A stretch of 64,000 nucleotides of DNA, from positions 62,001 to 126,000 of the forward strand of contig NZ_CP139972.1 in the NCBI RefSeq assembly GCF_034424315.1, read 5' to 3'. Both the position numbers and the translations under genes were made by a program. The notes under the pieces are model-generated. The model worked only from the letters and a program-made list of their open reading frames with translations. It ran no database searches and was not told where the DNA came from. The DNA is from Chitinophaga sancti (GTDB taxonomy: Bacteria > Bacteroidota > Bacteroidia > Chitinophagales > Chitinophagaceae). Shown here piece after piece: positions 55,001 to 61,846 of this stretch (the stretch's first letter is position 1; each line of letters starts with the position of its first letter).

Positions 55001-55511
55001 TGAGTGCGTCTCCTTCCATATCCGCGTCAAAGTCAGCCAGATAAGATTTCGTACGCAGGATGCCAGTGGTTGCGCCGCCGTCCGGATCTGTTTTGGCAAG
55101 GCAAAATTGTATACGGGTATCGGCTCTTGCCCCGGCAAATGCCCCGGTCTTGCCATAGGCATCGTTCAATGCTGCAAGTGCATTCGTTACATCCAGGTCC
55201 GTAATGGTGGTAGGATCCTCGTTAATGATATGAAAAACCACCGGCAGGGTATAATCTGCGGCCGCTAACCTGTTTGTATTCATCAGGATAGCATGGTTCG
55301 TCTTTTTTTCTTTTTGTCTGAAAGCATTGCTCTGCCGCCAGGTGTTCATCATCATATCTGTTCCGCATGACCGGGGGTTGATAGAGAGCCATCTGGCTGT
55401 GACAGAAGGTTGCCCAACTACCTGTGGCACTGGATATTGTGCTCTTAAAGATATGGCATAAAACAGGCAGATACAGGATAGCAGGTACCTTTGCAGGTTT
55501 TTCTTAGGCAT
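52062..55511 (-). CDS. Secreted M43-family (pappalysin-like) metalloprotease with PKD and CARDB-like repeats, T9SS type B
   Basis: Exported zinc protease of 1149 residues. Signal peptide (LLSCICLFYAISLRAQ). The M43 catalytic domain (about 75-335) has HEMGHYLSLIH (His230, Glu231, His234, His240) and a Met-turn NFMDYGGGTGCVMSFTDGQAQRM (Met301). Two PKD-like domains follow (about 345-425, 425-510), then three similar CARDB-like units that open NSVECYNQTQLRVSL, STECARNDSMYVTFEIC and SEVKCYDNTHTLVTFEIC. The last 85 residues are the type B T9SS/gliding sorting domain (AFSPNGDGVNDVFYI; LIFDRWGNKVFE). It is probably cell-surface or secreted; the substrate is unknown. Monocistronic on the minus strand. 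Confidence 0.9.
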   Translation of the reverse strand: MPKKNLQRYLLSCICLFYAISLRAQYPVPQVVGQPSVTARWLSINPRSCGTDMMMNTWRQSNAFRQKEKKTNHAILMNTNRLAAADYTLPVVFHIINEDPTTITDLDVTNALAALNDAYGKTGAFAGARADTRIQFCLAKTDPDGGATTGILRTKSYLADFDADMEGDALTALGKWDGNRYINIWVVSGIKSEFLQTFECGAWTRLHMAGYASAGGDVVVSGLGVDLVAHEMGHYLSLIHTFANQDCKNDDCTTDGDMVCDTPPDQSINGGFPCSSPENSCSTDTLSGFSTDVPDLPDNFMDYGGGTGCVMSFTDGQAQRMRDFIGSSLTGMIGSTLCNPPCATVAVAAFTKNVDYPLIGSTVNFTNTSTGATSYEWLVDNVVVSTAAAFSLPVTEKKNYVVKLRAYDASGCYSSMQDVLQVNCGVTARFYPDKRKIASKVGVELDSVLFTNRSINATAYSWRIKLGATETEVATTTDLTYVFQTPGNYQVRLIATDGTCTDTTNYVTIVVDDPTADGHVYLNSVECYNQTQLRVSLYFYNFGYQTIPKGTTVTLYNGKHDSIGVYLLPYDLKGKCASYLETFILNAYSDTLVAKFVTNTATMTNYRFRIQLTPADIAMTPAQTINLTPAVVSGGTINNVTWTPTTYLTCGTCVTTAFTAPYRQDTVFQQNVKVSNANNCFDSTFTTIHIAPVDDYTANVLSTECARNDSMYVTFEICNGYTAGNIPQHLNLSFYDANGVMIGNNYTIAAYSSSACESYHVTLKGASPFSIKVNTGTWPETDTSNNITAATYTLPTGSILPADTTVLRGASYTLNTAVNNFTATTYAWRTEAGNTMIAPTTATPTITVKDSAGIYAVMTNAYGCKLAVSAIVRLIPPDLTMTISEVKCYDNTHTLVTFEICTANGYDSIPKDLTVSFYDDGVLLKPLFYNDSAKAGTCHTFQQVIPTPVSGTVSAVVNATRRLKETDYTNNNDDASTDPFAVAFEPRVLEVGRFEDIQLTPLLTAGELPTSFTWTPAEGLSCSNCLYPTVHAVSAVVYMLTIKNEYFCTDTASVYVHTSVKDQFAMPNAFSPNGDGVNDVFYIIGAKDIISIDDFLIFDRWGNKVFEKHRGVPNDKSFGWDGANAKAGAYIYYIKAGNAQIKGTVLLVR

Positions 55512-55559
55512 AGGTTCTTAGTCGTGGTTATGATCGATAAAGATAAATAGAAATTCCCC

Positions 55560-55590
55560 TTGCTATGTCAATTAATATATATTATTTTTA
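55560..55590 (+). promoter_or_regulatory. Probable promoter of the unknown soluble-protein gene
   Basis: TTG at 55560-55562, exactly 20-nt spacer, TATTTTTA (7 of 8) at 55583-55590. Transcription from about 55595 places the ATG at 55607 some 12 nt inside and excludes an ATG at 55565. Confidence 0.6.
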
Positions 55591-55606
55591 TTCAAAATGC
55601 CGGCTG

Positions 55607-56833
55607 ATGGACCTTGAAAAACTGAAGCAAGAGTTACTAACCAGATGGAAGCATGCATTTAATGAGCTATCGCTTCTGCCCGAATTTAAAAAGAAGATCC
55701 TGACAGAGAAATATGTGCCGGGATTCAGATACGATCTGAAAGACTATGGAAATCAAGCATTTATGCTGCCTGATGGGAAAGTATTCCCTGAAGCACGTGC
55801 CAGAGAGATCAACGACTATCATTTTTATGGATTTGGTGCCGATGGAAAACCCGTTTATACTGCATTCCGCCACGTAGTAAACAATATTAACTGGGAAGCC
55901 TATTATTCTTACAGTGATGACCTGGTTGAATATGTTGAATTTTGTATCACAGAACATACTCAAATACCTTCCTGTATCAAACGAATTCTTTACAAAGAAG
56001 GAAGAAAGGTTGGGTGGCAATCGCTACTTCTCAATACCCGGGGCAGCGCCAATAATTTTGATGGAGATACTGCAGACGAGATCATTGCGGATATGCTGGG
56101 CGATCAATATTCCCTGTTTATATCAATAGAAAAATATCATTGGGAAGAAGACCGCATCGTCACCGCCGATGGACTGGGTATGGCGCCCGGTCACGGAGAA
56201 TTTCATTACAGTCAGCACTACAGCTACAGACCCGATGGCCAGCTCGACGAGATCAGGGCTGTGTGCGAAACCGGCAATGAGCGGCTGACCTGGGTGAGAC
56301 CAGATGATGCTGTAAATATCCAGGCACTGGAGGAAGAAGTGGCCGAAAAACTCGCTGAAGCGATCATCGATACACTGGTAGCTTCCCGCATCGAAACACC
56401 GCTATCCCTCTTAGAAATCAACTACCATGAAATAGCTGAATACATTCCATCTCTTTCTCCGCGCTCGCAGGCATTTACCACCGAAATTTCACGTCGTCAC
56501 CAGGATGAAGATATATTTGATCTGATCTTTTTATCGACAGAACTGGATCATCCTTACATGAATATCCGGATGGAGAAATTCGAGCGTCCTTTTAAACAGT
56601 TTATGCAGATCATAGAGCGGGAAGAGAAATGGGAGATAGCGGCTGCCATGCTGCGCAAAGTGGCCTGGTTGCTTACTACGAATAAGCTCTACGGACGATT
56701 GCCGGTAAGTGATGATTTTGCAGCGTATGCCATAGACTGGGAGTCTGACATGGAGGAGTTTGAACGGATATTAGGTGAATGCGGGGTTGTGCCGGATGTA
56801 ATATCATCCTGGCAGGAGAAGGGCTGGTTGTAA
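55607..56833 (+). CDS. Uncharacterised soluble protein
   Basis: From ATG 55607 (408 residues, MDLEKLKQELLTRWKHAFNE). No signal peptide or membrane helix and no recognised family. Acidic overall, with a mixed alpha/beta N-terminal half (YGFGADGKPVYTAFRHVVNN; EYVEFCITEHTQIP), a possible repeat-like second half (EEEVAEKLAEAIIDTLVASR) and a conserved-looking C-terminus (GECGVVPDVISSWQEKGWL). Start choice rests on the promoter at 55560-55590. It is monocistronic and divergent from the M43 gene with a 95-nt gap. I cannot assign a function. Confidence 0.7.
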   Translation: MDLEKLKQELLTRWKHAFNELSLLPEFKKKILTEKYVPGFRYDLKDYGNQAFMLPDGKVFPEARAREINDYHFYGFGADGKPVYTAFRHVVNNINWEAYYSYSDDLVEYVEFCITEHTQIPSCIKRILYKEGRKVGWQSLLLNTRGSANNFDGDTADEIIADMLGDQYSLFISIEKYHWEEDRIVTADGLGMAPGHGEFHYSQHYSYRPDGQLDEIRAVCETGNERLTWVRPDDAVNIQALEEEVAEKLAEAIIDTLVASRIETPLSLLEINYHEIAEYIPSLSPRSQAFTTEISRRHQDEDIFDLIFLSTELDHPYMNIRMEKFERPFKQFMQIIEREEKWEIAAAMLRKVAWLLTTNKLYGRLPVSDDFAAYAIDWESDMEEFERILGECGVVPDVISSWQEKGWL

Positions 56834-56927
56834 ACCTTCCTGCATTGAAAAAATGATACCCGGGAAATTTTTTATACTGAAATAGCTATTTATTTTTCCA
56901 GGGCAAGAAAATTGCTGAACTGTAAAA

Positions 56928-57338
56928 TTACCTGTTGAAATAAGCATCCAATATATCTTCCATCAGGCCCTTTGTCAGCGGTTTGTTTCTAAACCCTGAT
57001 ACATCAGGATGACAGATCGCCCGTTTGTGATCATCCGGATTCATGGATGTAGTGAGCATCACTACGACCACCTGTCCTTTTTCCTGATCGCCCAGTTTAT
57101 TGTATTCTTCCAGGAATTCCCATCCATTCAGGGCCGGCATATTGATGTCCAGCAGGATGAGGTCTGGTTGGCCTTCAGGGGTATTTTTACAGTCTTTCAG
57201 GTAGTCAAGCGCTTCGGCTCCGTTCCATGCTACCTTTACGTGGTCTGCACAATCCATTCTTTTAATAACCATTTGGCTGATGAAATTGGTGGCTTCATCG
57301 TCTTCAACTAAAAGAATGGAGTGTAGTTTTTTATTCAT
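56928..57338 (-). CDS. Single-domain response regulator (Rcp1-like)
   Basis: A 136-residue receiver domain with no output domain. Acidic pocket ILLVEDDEATN, phospho-acceptor Asp in LILLDINMPALNG, switch residues LTTS and the conserved Lys in FRNKPLTKG. Such free-standing receivers pass phosphate on or act by protein contact. It starts 5 nt after the stop of the PAS kinase gene on the same strand, so the two are one operon and a cognate pair. No terminator was identified behind it. Confidence 0.93.
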   Translation of the reverse strand: MNKKLHSILLVEDDEATNFISQMVIKRMDCADHVKVAWNGAEALDYLKDCKNTPEGQPDLILLDINMPALNGWEFLEEYNKLGDQEKGQVVVVMLTTSMNPDDHKRAICHPDVSGFRNKPLTKGLMEDILDAYFNR

Positions 57339-57343
57339 GAGGT

Positions 57344-58618
57344 TTATGCTGAGATGGTGAAATAAAACTGACTGCCTTCACCTGGTATGGAACTAAGCCA
57401 GATACGGCCTCCATGCAGGGTGACTATTTTTTTACAATGAGCCAGTCCGATGCCTGTACCTTCGTATTGCAATTGATTGTGCAGGCGTTGGAAGATCTCA
57501 AATACTTTTTCCTGGTAACGTGGTGCGATGCCGATTCCATTGTCTGCAAAGGTGAATTCATATTCATGCTCCTTCTTTACACAGGTAATACGGACCACTG
57601 GAGGTACATGTTTCTGCCTGAACTTAATTGCATTGCTCAGCAGGTTTTGAAACAATAATTTCAGCTCTACCGGGTAGGCCTGTACGATTGGTAAGTTTTC
57701 CAGCACAACCTGTGCTTTGCTCTCGTGAATGGCGGTACGCAGGTCGTCTACTGCATTCAGGACGACCTGGTTACAATCCACTGCTTCCTTCACCTTTACC
57801 TTGCCGATACGGGAGTAATCCAGCAGGGCCTTGATCAGGTCACTCATACGGTTACTTGACTGGCGGATGAAGCGGAGATAGCTGTCCGCGGTGTCATCCA
57901 GTTTACCCGCATATTCTTTGGCCACCAGTTCTACCAGTGTACTGATAGAACGCAATGGTTCCTGCAAATCGTGAGAGGCAATATAAGTGAATTGCTCCAG
58001 TTCCTTGTTTTCCATCTCCAGTTTGCGGAGATACAACAGGGTCTGGTCTTCCATCAGTTTTTTCTCGCTGAGGTCACGGGTGATTTTGATAAACCCGGTC
58101 AGTTCACCTTCGTTATTGTGCAGGGCCGTGATGGTAACACTACTCCATAGTAAGGTGCCGTCTTTGCGTACGCGATAATCCTCGTGCTGTACACGACCAT
58201 CGCGGATGGCAGCAGCCAGCAGTTTCTCCGGTAATTTATCAGCTCTGGCAGCAGGGGTGTAAAAGACCCTGAAGTTTTTACCTACAATTTCCTTCGCAGT
58301 ATATCCTTTAATACGTTCAGCACCCTTGTTCCAGTTTACGATATTGCCATCGAGGTCGAGGGTAATGATCGCATAATCCTGGATCTCTCCGAGCAAACTG
58401 GCATATGTATCCTGTGATGTCTTTAGTAATTTTTCTGTAGCTGCGAGTTTTCGCTCTGCGTCCTGTAGCCGCTTGCCTAATACCTGTATGCTCTTCGATA
58501 ATAATTCCATACCCGGACCATCTTCATCCAGATAATCCAGTTCAGCTTGGTCCGTCTTAATATATCGCAGCAACAGGTCGTAAAGTTCGGCGTGGCGCTG
58601 TCTGATCTCGTTCTCCAT
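57344..58618 (-). CDS. PAS domain-containing sensor histidine kinase (cytoplasmic)
   Basis: A 424-residue soluble kinase: N-terminal helical segment, PAS/PAC fold (about 80-190: ITLDLDGNIVNWNKGAERIKGY; LTGFIKITRDLSEKK), HisKA with FTYIASHDLQEPLRSISTLV (His near 217), HATPase with FQNLLSNAIKF, FADNGIGIAPRYQEKVFEIF and GTGIGLAHCKKIV. No membrane segment is seen, so the signal is intracellular. The H-box and the adjoining single-domain regulator are like phytochrome/Rcp1-type pairs, but no GAF/PHY chromophore domain is present. Confidence 0.94.
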   Translation of the reverse strand: MENEIRQRHAELYDLLLRYIKTDQAELDYLDEDGPGMELLSKSIQVLGKRLQDAERKLAATEKLLKTSQDTYASLLGEIQDYAIITLDLDGNIVNWNKGAERIKGYTAKEIVGKNFRVFYTPAARADKLPEKLLAAAIRDGRVQHEDYRVRKDGTLLWSSVTITALHNNEGELTGFIKITRDLSEKKLMEDQTLLYLRKLEMENKELEQFTYIASHDLQEPLRSISTLVELVAKEYAGKLDDTADSYLRFIRQSSNRMSDLIKALLDYSRIGKVKVKEAVDCNQVVLNAVDDLRTAIHESKAQVVLENLPIVQAYPVELKLLFQNLLSNAIKFRQKHVPPVVRITCVKKEHEYEFTFADNGIGIAPRYQEKVFEIFQRLHNQLQYEGTGIGLAHCKKIVTLHGGRIWLSSIPGEGSQFYFTISA

Positions 58619-58662
58619 GGCCCCTTGGTTTTGTTGCAGAATAGTGGCCTGAAAAAGGTAAA

Positions 58663-58694
58663 ACCGGTTACAGACTAAGATATCTGCAACCGGC
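58663..58694 (-). promoter_or_regulatory. Attenuator-like hairpin upstream of the PAS kinase gene
   Basis: On the minus strand GCCGGTTGCAGA pairs with TCTGTAACCGGT (one wobble) around an 8-nt loop, then TTTTACCTTTTT. It lies about 45 nt before the kinase ATG, where no gene ends, so it may be a leader hairpin or attenuator. Confidence 0.45.
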
Positions 58695-59009
58695 TATTCT
58701 CATAACCACTCTTCTGGGGGGATGTTTAATTCAAAAAGTTCACAAAAATGCAAAATGAAATGTGCCTTTTTGTACAAAGCTGTTGCAATAGGTATAGACA
58801 ATGCAAGTAAGTTTCACACGACTATTTCCAGATAATAAATTGGCAATGAATTCGTTAAATTGTCCCTTAATGTTTTGTCAGCCTGCTTTCAGCAATTGCT
58901 TGTCAAAGTCCCTTTATTCATATATATCTGGTTGACAGATATAGATATTTTCTAATAATGATGGTATATACGCAAATGCAGAAAAAACGGATTTAGAAAT
59001 CTAAAAAAA

Positions 59010-59017
59010 TATATTTG
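59010..59017 (+). promoter_or_regulatory. -7 element of the DUF3820 gene
   Basis: TATATTTG matches TAnnTTTG exactly, 15 nt before the ATG at 59032; no TTG at the -33 position. The leader would be about 10 nt. Confidence 0.5.
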
Positions 59018-59031
59018 CAAAAAAATTGAAG

Positions 59032-59271
59032 ATGGAAATAGCAGGACCAGACCCGGAGATTTTTAAACAATTGGTGACGATGAGAATGCCATTTGGGAAG
59101 TATAAAGATGTGCTGCTGTGCGATTTGCCAGTGTCTTACCTGGAATGGTTTAACCGGGAGGGATGGCCAAAGGGGAAATTGGGGATGTTGCTAAGTACGA
59201 TGTATGAAATTAGGTTAAATGGGTTAATGGACCTGTTGAAGCCTTTGAGAGGCGGACCTCTCAAAGGCTGA
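59032..59271 (+). CDS. DUF3820 family protein
   Basis: A 79-residue protein (MEIAGPDPEIFKQLVTMRMP). The DUF3820 signature is clear: MPFGKYKDVLLCDLPVSYLEWFNREGWPKGKLGMLL, in which G-K-Y-K precedes P-x-x-Y-L-x-W-F. The family was named for a quorum-sensing-regulated virulence factor, but its biochemical role is unknown. Start at ATG 59032, since an upstream TTG at 59026 is adjacent to the -7 box. The last codons (LRGGPLKG) overlap a perfect 12-bp hairpin, and the stop lies 5 nt from the stop of convergent fabF. Confidence 0.85.
   Translation: MEIAGPDPEIFKQLVTMRMPFGKYKDVLLCDLPVSYLEWFNREGWPKGKLGMLLSTMYEIRLNGLMDLLKPLRGGPLKG
59241..59268. terminator. Hairpin overlapping the end of the DUF3820 gene
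   Basis: Perfect 12-bp stem GCCTTTGAGAGG/CCTCTCAAAGGC with CGGA loop, wholly inside the final codons and ending just before the TGA. There is no T run behind it (TGATAAATTTAT), so it is only a possible terminator between convergent genes. Confidence 0.45.
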
Positions 59272-59276
59272 TAAAT

Positions 59277-60509
59277 TTATATCGCTTTAAACACCACAAT
59301 GCCGTTGTGGCCCCCAAAACCAAAGGTATTGCTCATTGCTACCTTTACTTTTTTCTCCACCGCAGTTCCCAATACGATATTTAAATCCGCCGGCAGGGCG
59401 GGATCTAATTCCTGCGTATTAATGGTTGGCGGAATCATACCATGTTTAATGGTTAAAACAGAAGCGATTGCCTCTATTGCGCCTGCGGCTCCCAGTAAGT
59501 GACCGGTCATAGATTTGGTTGCGCTGATGGCTACGGATGGTCCTAACAGTTTTGTAATAGCTGCTATTTCGCTCAGATCACCCACCGGGGTACTGGTGGC
59601 ATGTGCATTTAAATAATCTACTTCAGAAGGGTGTAACCCGCCATCTTCCAGTGCACGTTTCATTGCTTCGCAGGCTCCCAGGCCTTCAGGGTGGGTCGCG
59701 GTCATGTGATAGGCATCTGCAGTCATGGCAGCGCCTGCTACTTCCGCATAGATATGTGCCCCCCTGGCTACAGCATGTTCGTATTCTTCCAGGATCAATG
59801 CACCCGCACCTTCGCCCATAACAAAACCATCCCTGCCGATATCAAAAGGTCTGCTGGCAGTAGCCGGATCATTGTTGCGCTGCGACATGGCCTTCATGGC
59901 ACAGAATCCCCCTACGGATGCTTCCGTAATGGGTGCCTCGGAACCACCCGTGATAATCACTTTCGCCTTACCCCAGCGGATGTAATTCAGTGCATCCATG
60001 ATAGCAGTATTGGAAGTAGAACAGGCAGATACGGTGGTATAGTTAATGCCCATCAGGCCAAAACGGATAGAGATCATACCGGAGGCCATATTTGCGATCA
60101 GTTTTGGTACAAAGAAAGGATTGAAACGGGGTTGATAATTACCCAGTGTATATTCTTTTACCTGCTCTTCGAAGGTGAGCATCCCGCCCTGACCGGAGCC
60201 CCAGATCACTCCTGTATCAAATGGGTTCATGCCGGCAAAATTGATCCCGGCATCATCTACCGCCTGCTGGGCAGCAATGAGTGCATATTGGGTAAAGGGA
60301 TCCGTTTTTCTAAGATCGTTTTTATCCAGGTACTGCGCAGGATCATAATCTTTGATCTCGCAGGCGAACTGTGTCCGGAATTTGCTGGCGTCGAATTTTG
60401 TGATAGTCGCAGCCCCACTTTTGCCTGCAAGCAGGTTTTGCCAGAAGGTGCTGACTTTATTGCCGATAGGCGTAATCGCGCCTAAACCGGTGATGACTAC
60501 TCTTTTCAT
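59277..60509 (-). CDS. fabF: 3-oxoacyl-[ACP] synthase II (KAS II)
   Basis: Condensing enzyme that extends acyl-ACP with malonyl-ACP (410 residues). The catalytic triad is complete and at E. coli-like positions: Cys163 in VSACSTSN, His303 in NAHATST and His337 in TKSMTGHLLG with Lys332. Glycine-rich ends GFGGHNG and GEGAG are present. It is not in a fab cluster and no acpP is adjacent. It overlaps the TetR gene by 4 nt (ATGA), so the pair is one operon under the TetR promoter. This suggests a specialised condensing enzyme rather than the housekeeping copy, which is inference. Confidence 0.93.
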   Translation of the reverse strand: MKRVVITGLGAITPIGNKVSTFWQNLLAGKSGAATITKFDASKFRTQFACEIKDYDPAQYLDKNDLRKTDPFTQYALIAAQQAVDDAGINFAGMNPFDTGVIWGSGQGGMLTFEEQVKEYTLGNYQPRFNPFFVPKLIANMASGMISIRFGLMGINYTTVSACSTSNTAIMDALNYIRWGKAKVIITGGSEAPITEASVGGFCAMKAMSQRNNDPATASRPFDIGRDGFVMGEGAGALILEEYEHAVARGAHIYAEVAGAAMTADAYHMTATHPEGLGACEAMKRALEDGGLHPSEVDYLNAHATSTPVGDLSEIAAITKLLGPSVAISATKSMTGHLLGAAGAIEAIASVLTIKHGMIPPTINTQELDPALPADLNIVLGTAVEKKVKVAMSNTFGFGGHNGIVVFKAI

Positions 60510-61057
60510 AAAATATCGTCTAATAGTTGTTTACTGATTTTTTCAAAAGCGCTTTCGCCCATTACGCGACTCAGGAGGAGGGAAGCGAGCAGATTTGATA
60601 CAATCATCAAAGCACGGTCTTCCGGAGCTCCTTTGAAGCTAAAAATGCCCTTTTCGCGGCCTTTATCCAGGCAGCGTGTCACCCATTCGATCACAGCGGC
60701 ACTGAACTGTTGCAGGCGTTCCTGCATATTGGCAGGCAGGGTATTGTAATCCGGGGAGAGGGAGCCCATAATACAGGCCATATGGCCGCTACATTTTTTT
60801 TCAAAAGAGGCAATAAGCTGCCGCAGCTGCTGGTCCTCCGTTAAGTTTTCCCAATTGGCTATACCAATATTCAGGGAGTCGAATTCCTGCTGCAGTACTG
60901 CCATGCCCAAATCGGCCTTACTGGGAAAATAATAATGAACAGCGGCGTTTTTGATGGCCAGCGGATCGGATATCTCCTTGTAACTAAAGGCGTTAAACCC
61001 TTTTGTTTTGATCAGCTGATCGGCCAGGCCAACAATTTTGTCTTTCGTATCCTGCAT
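60506..61057 (-). CDS. TetR-family transcriptional regulator
   Basis: A 183-residue repressor. The N-terminal HTH (about 20-55) is FNAFSYKEISDPLAIKNAAVHYYFPSKADL, where the F-S-Y-K-x-I-S and HYYF-x-SK blocks are typical. The C-terminal ligand domain is helical with cysteines near the pocket (KKCSGHMACIMGSL). It precedes fabF with a 4-nt overlap. Its promoter carries a perfect 18-bp palindrome in the spacer, consistent with self-repression of the tetR-fabF operon. The ligand is unknown; an acyl compound would fit the partner gene. Confidence 0.92.
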   Translation of the reverse strand: MQDTKDKIVGLADQLIKTKGFNAFSYKEISDPLAIKNAAVHYYFPSKADLGMAVLQQEFDSLNIGIANWENLTEDQQLRQLIASFEKKCSGHMACIMGSLSPDYNTLPANMQERLQQFSAAVIEWVTRCLDKGREKGIFSFKGAPEDRALMIVSNLLASLLLSRVMGESAFEKISKQLLDDIL

Positions 61058-61061
61058 CCTG

Positions 61062-61092
61062 CAAATATACTTACTTACTAGTAAGTAAACAA
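61062..61092 (-). promoter_or_regulatory. tetR-fabF promoter with embedded operator
   Basis: Minus strand: TTG (61092-61090), 20-nt spacer, TATATTTG (61069-61062). The spacer contains the perfect palindrome TTACTTACTAGTAAGTAA (61071-61088), a classical TetR-type operator. The predicted start is at or next to the ATG at 61057, so the message may be leaderless. Confidence 0.75.
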
Positions 61093-61176
61093 GTGGCTCC
61101 GGTTAATATGGTGAAGATAACCCTTTTTGAATCGGTTAGACGATACACAAGATTTTAGTGCAACCCTACATTATCG

Positions 61177-61255
61177 GTTCACTTAAAGATCACGATAAGT
61201 ACACCTCAATATCCATTGGATATACAAGTGTACTTATCGTGATCTTTAAGTGAAC
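61177..61255. repeat. 28-bp perfect inverted repeat with inner hairpin
   Basis: Arms 61177-61204 and 61228-61255 are exact reverse complements. The 23-nt middle holds a second hairpin ATATCC/GGATAT with loop ATT. There is no T run on either side. It lies between divergent tetR and dinB. Confidence 0.9.
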
Positions 61256-61363
61256 TGTTGATGTAATGTTGCCACTGGATTCGGGGTATTGCTTTGTTAT
61301 TGTTTTAATGTCATAATCAGATCATTGGCACCCTAATTGGGCCATACCTTAAAAAATGAAATC

Positions 61364-61837
61364 ATGGCAGAAAAAGAAGTCATTCAATCATTACAAGAAC
61401 TCCTCACCGGCAGTCATGCCCATATATCATTCGAAGATGCCGTAAAGGGGATACCTGAGAACCTGCGGGGAGTAGTACCGGACAATATGCCATACAGCAT
61501 CTGGCAACTGGTGGAACATATCCGCATTGCGCAGTGGGATATCCTGGAATTTTCGAGGAACCCGGGGCATCAGTCACCCCCCTGGCCGGCCGGTTACTGG
61601 CCAAACGATCCCGTGCCGAAAGACGACGATGCCTGGAAGGAAAGCATTGCCCATATCAAAAGGGATTGCGCGGAATTCATTAAATTGCTAAAGCGACCCG
61701 GAGTAGATCTCTACGAGCCTTTTACCCATGGTGATGGTCAGCACCTCTTCCGTGAAGCCCTTTTAATTGCGGATCATACCAGCTACCATACCGGCGAGAT
61801 CGTGGCTGTAAGACGGATGCTCGGGGCGTGGAAATAA
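61364..61837 (+). CDS. DinB-family protein
   Basis: A 157-residue four-helix bundle protein of the DinB/YfiT-like superfamily. The metal-site histidines are seen in IWQLVEHIRIAQWDILEF and in IADHTSYHTGEIVAVRRML near the C-terminus. Such proteins bind a divalent metal; many act as thiol-dependent transferases, but the substrate is unknown. Start at ATG 61364 (MAEKEV); an upstream in-frame start at 61337 would add nine residues. It is 9 nt from the class V aminotransferase gene, so the two form an operon. Confidence 0.88.
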   Translation: MAEKEVIQSLQELLTGSHAHISFEDAVKGIPENLRGVVPDNMPYSIWQLVEHIRIAQWDILEFSRNPGHQSPPWPAGYWPNDPVPKDDDAWKESIAHIKRDCAEFIKLLKRPGVDLYEPFTHGDGQHLFREALLIADHTSYHTGEIVAVRRMLGAWK

Positions 61838-61846
61838 TTAAATACC

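Larger units (their letters stand above)
58619..59031. other. Non-coding region between divergent kinase and DUF3820 genes
   Basis: Contains a hairpin in the kinase leader (58663-58694), a smaller hairpin TATATCTG/CAGATATA at 58923-58943, and the DUF3820 -7 box. The remainder is AT-rich with no gene. Confidence 0.6.

Noticed and set aside
59691..60485. 264-codon plus-strand frame opposite fabF
   Set aside because: Antisense shadow; fabF has a complete catalytic triad on the other strand.
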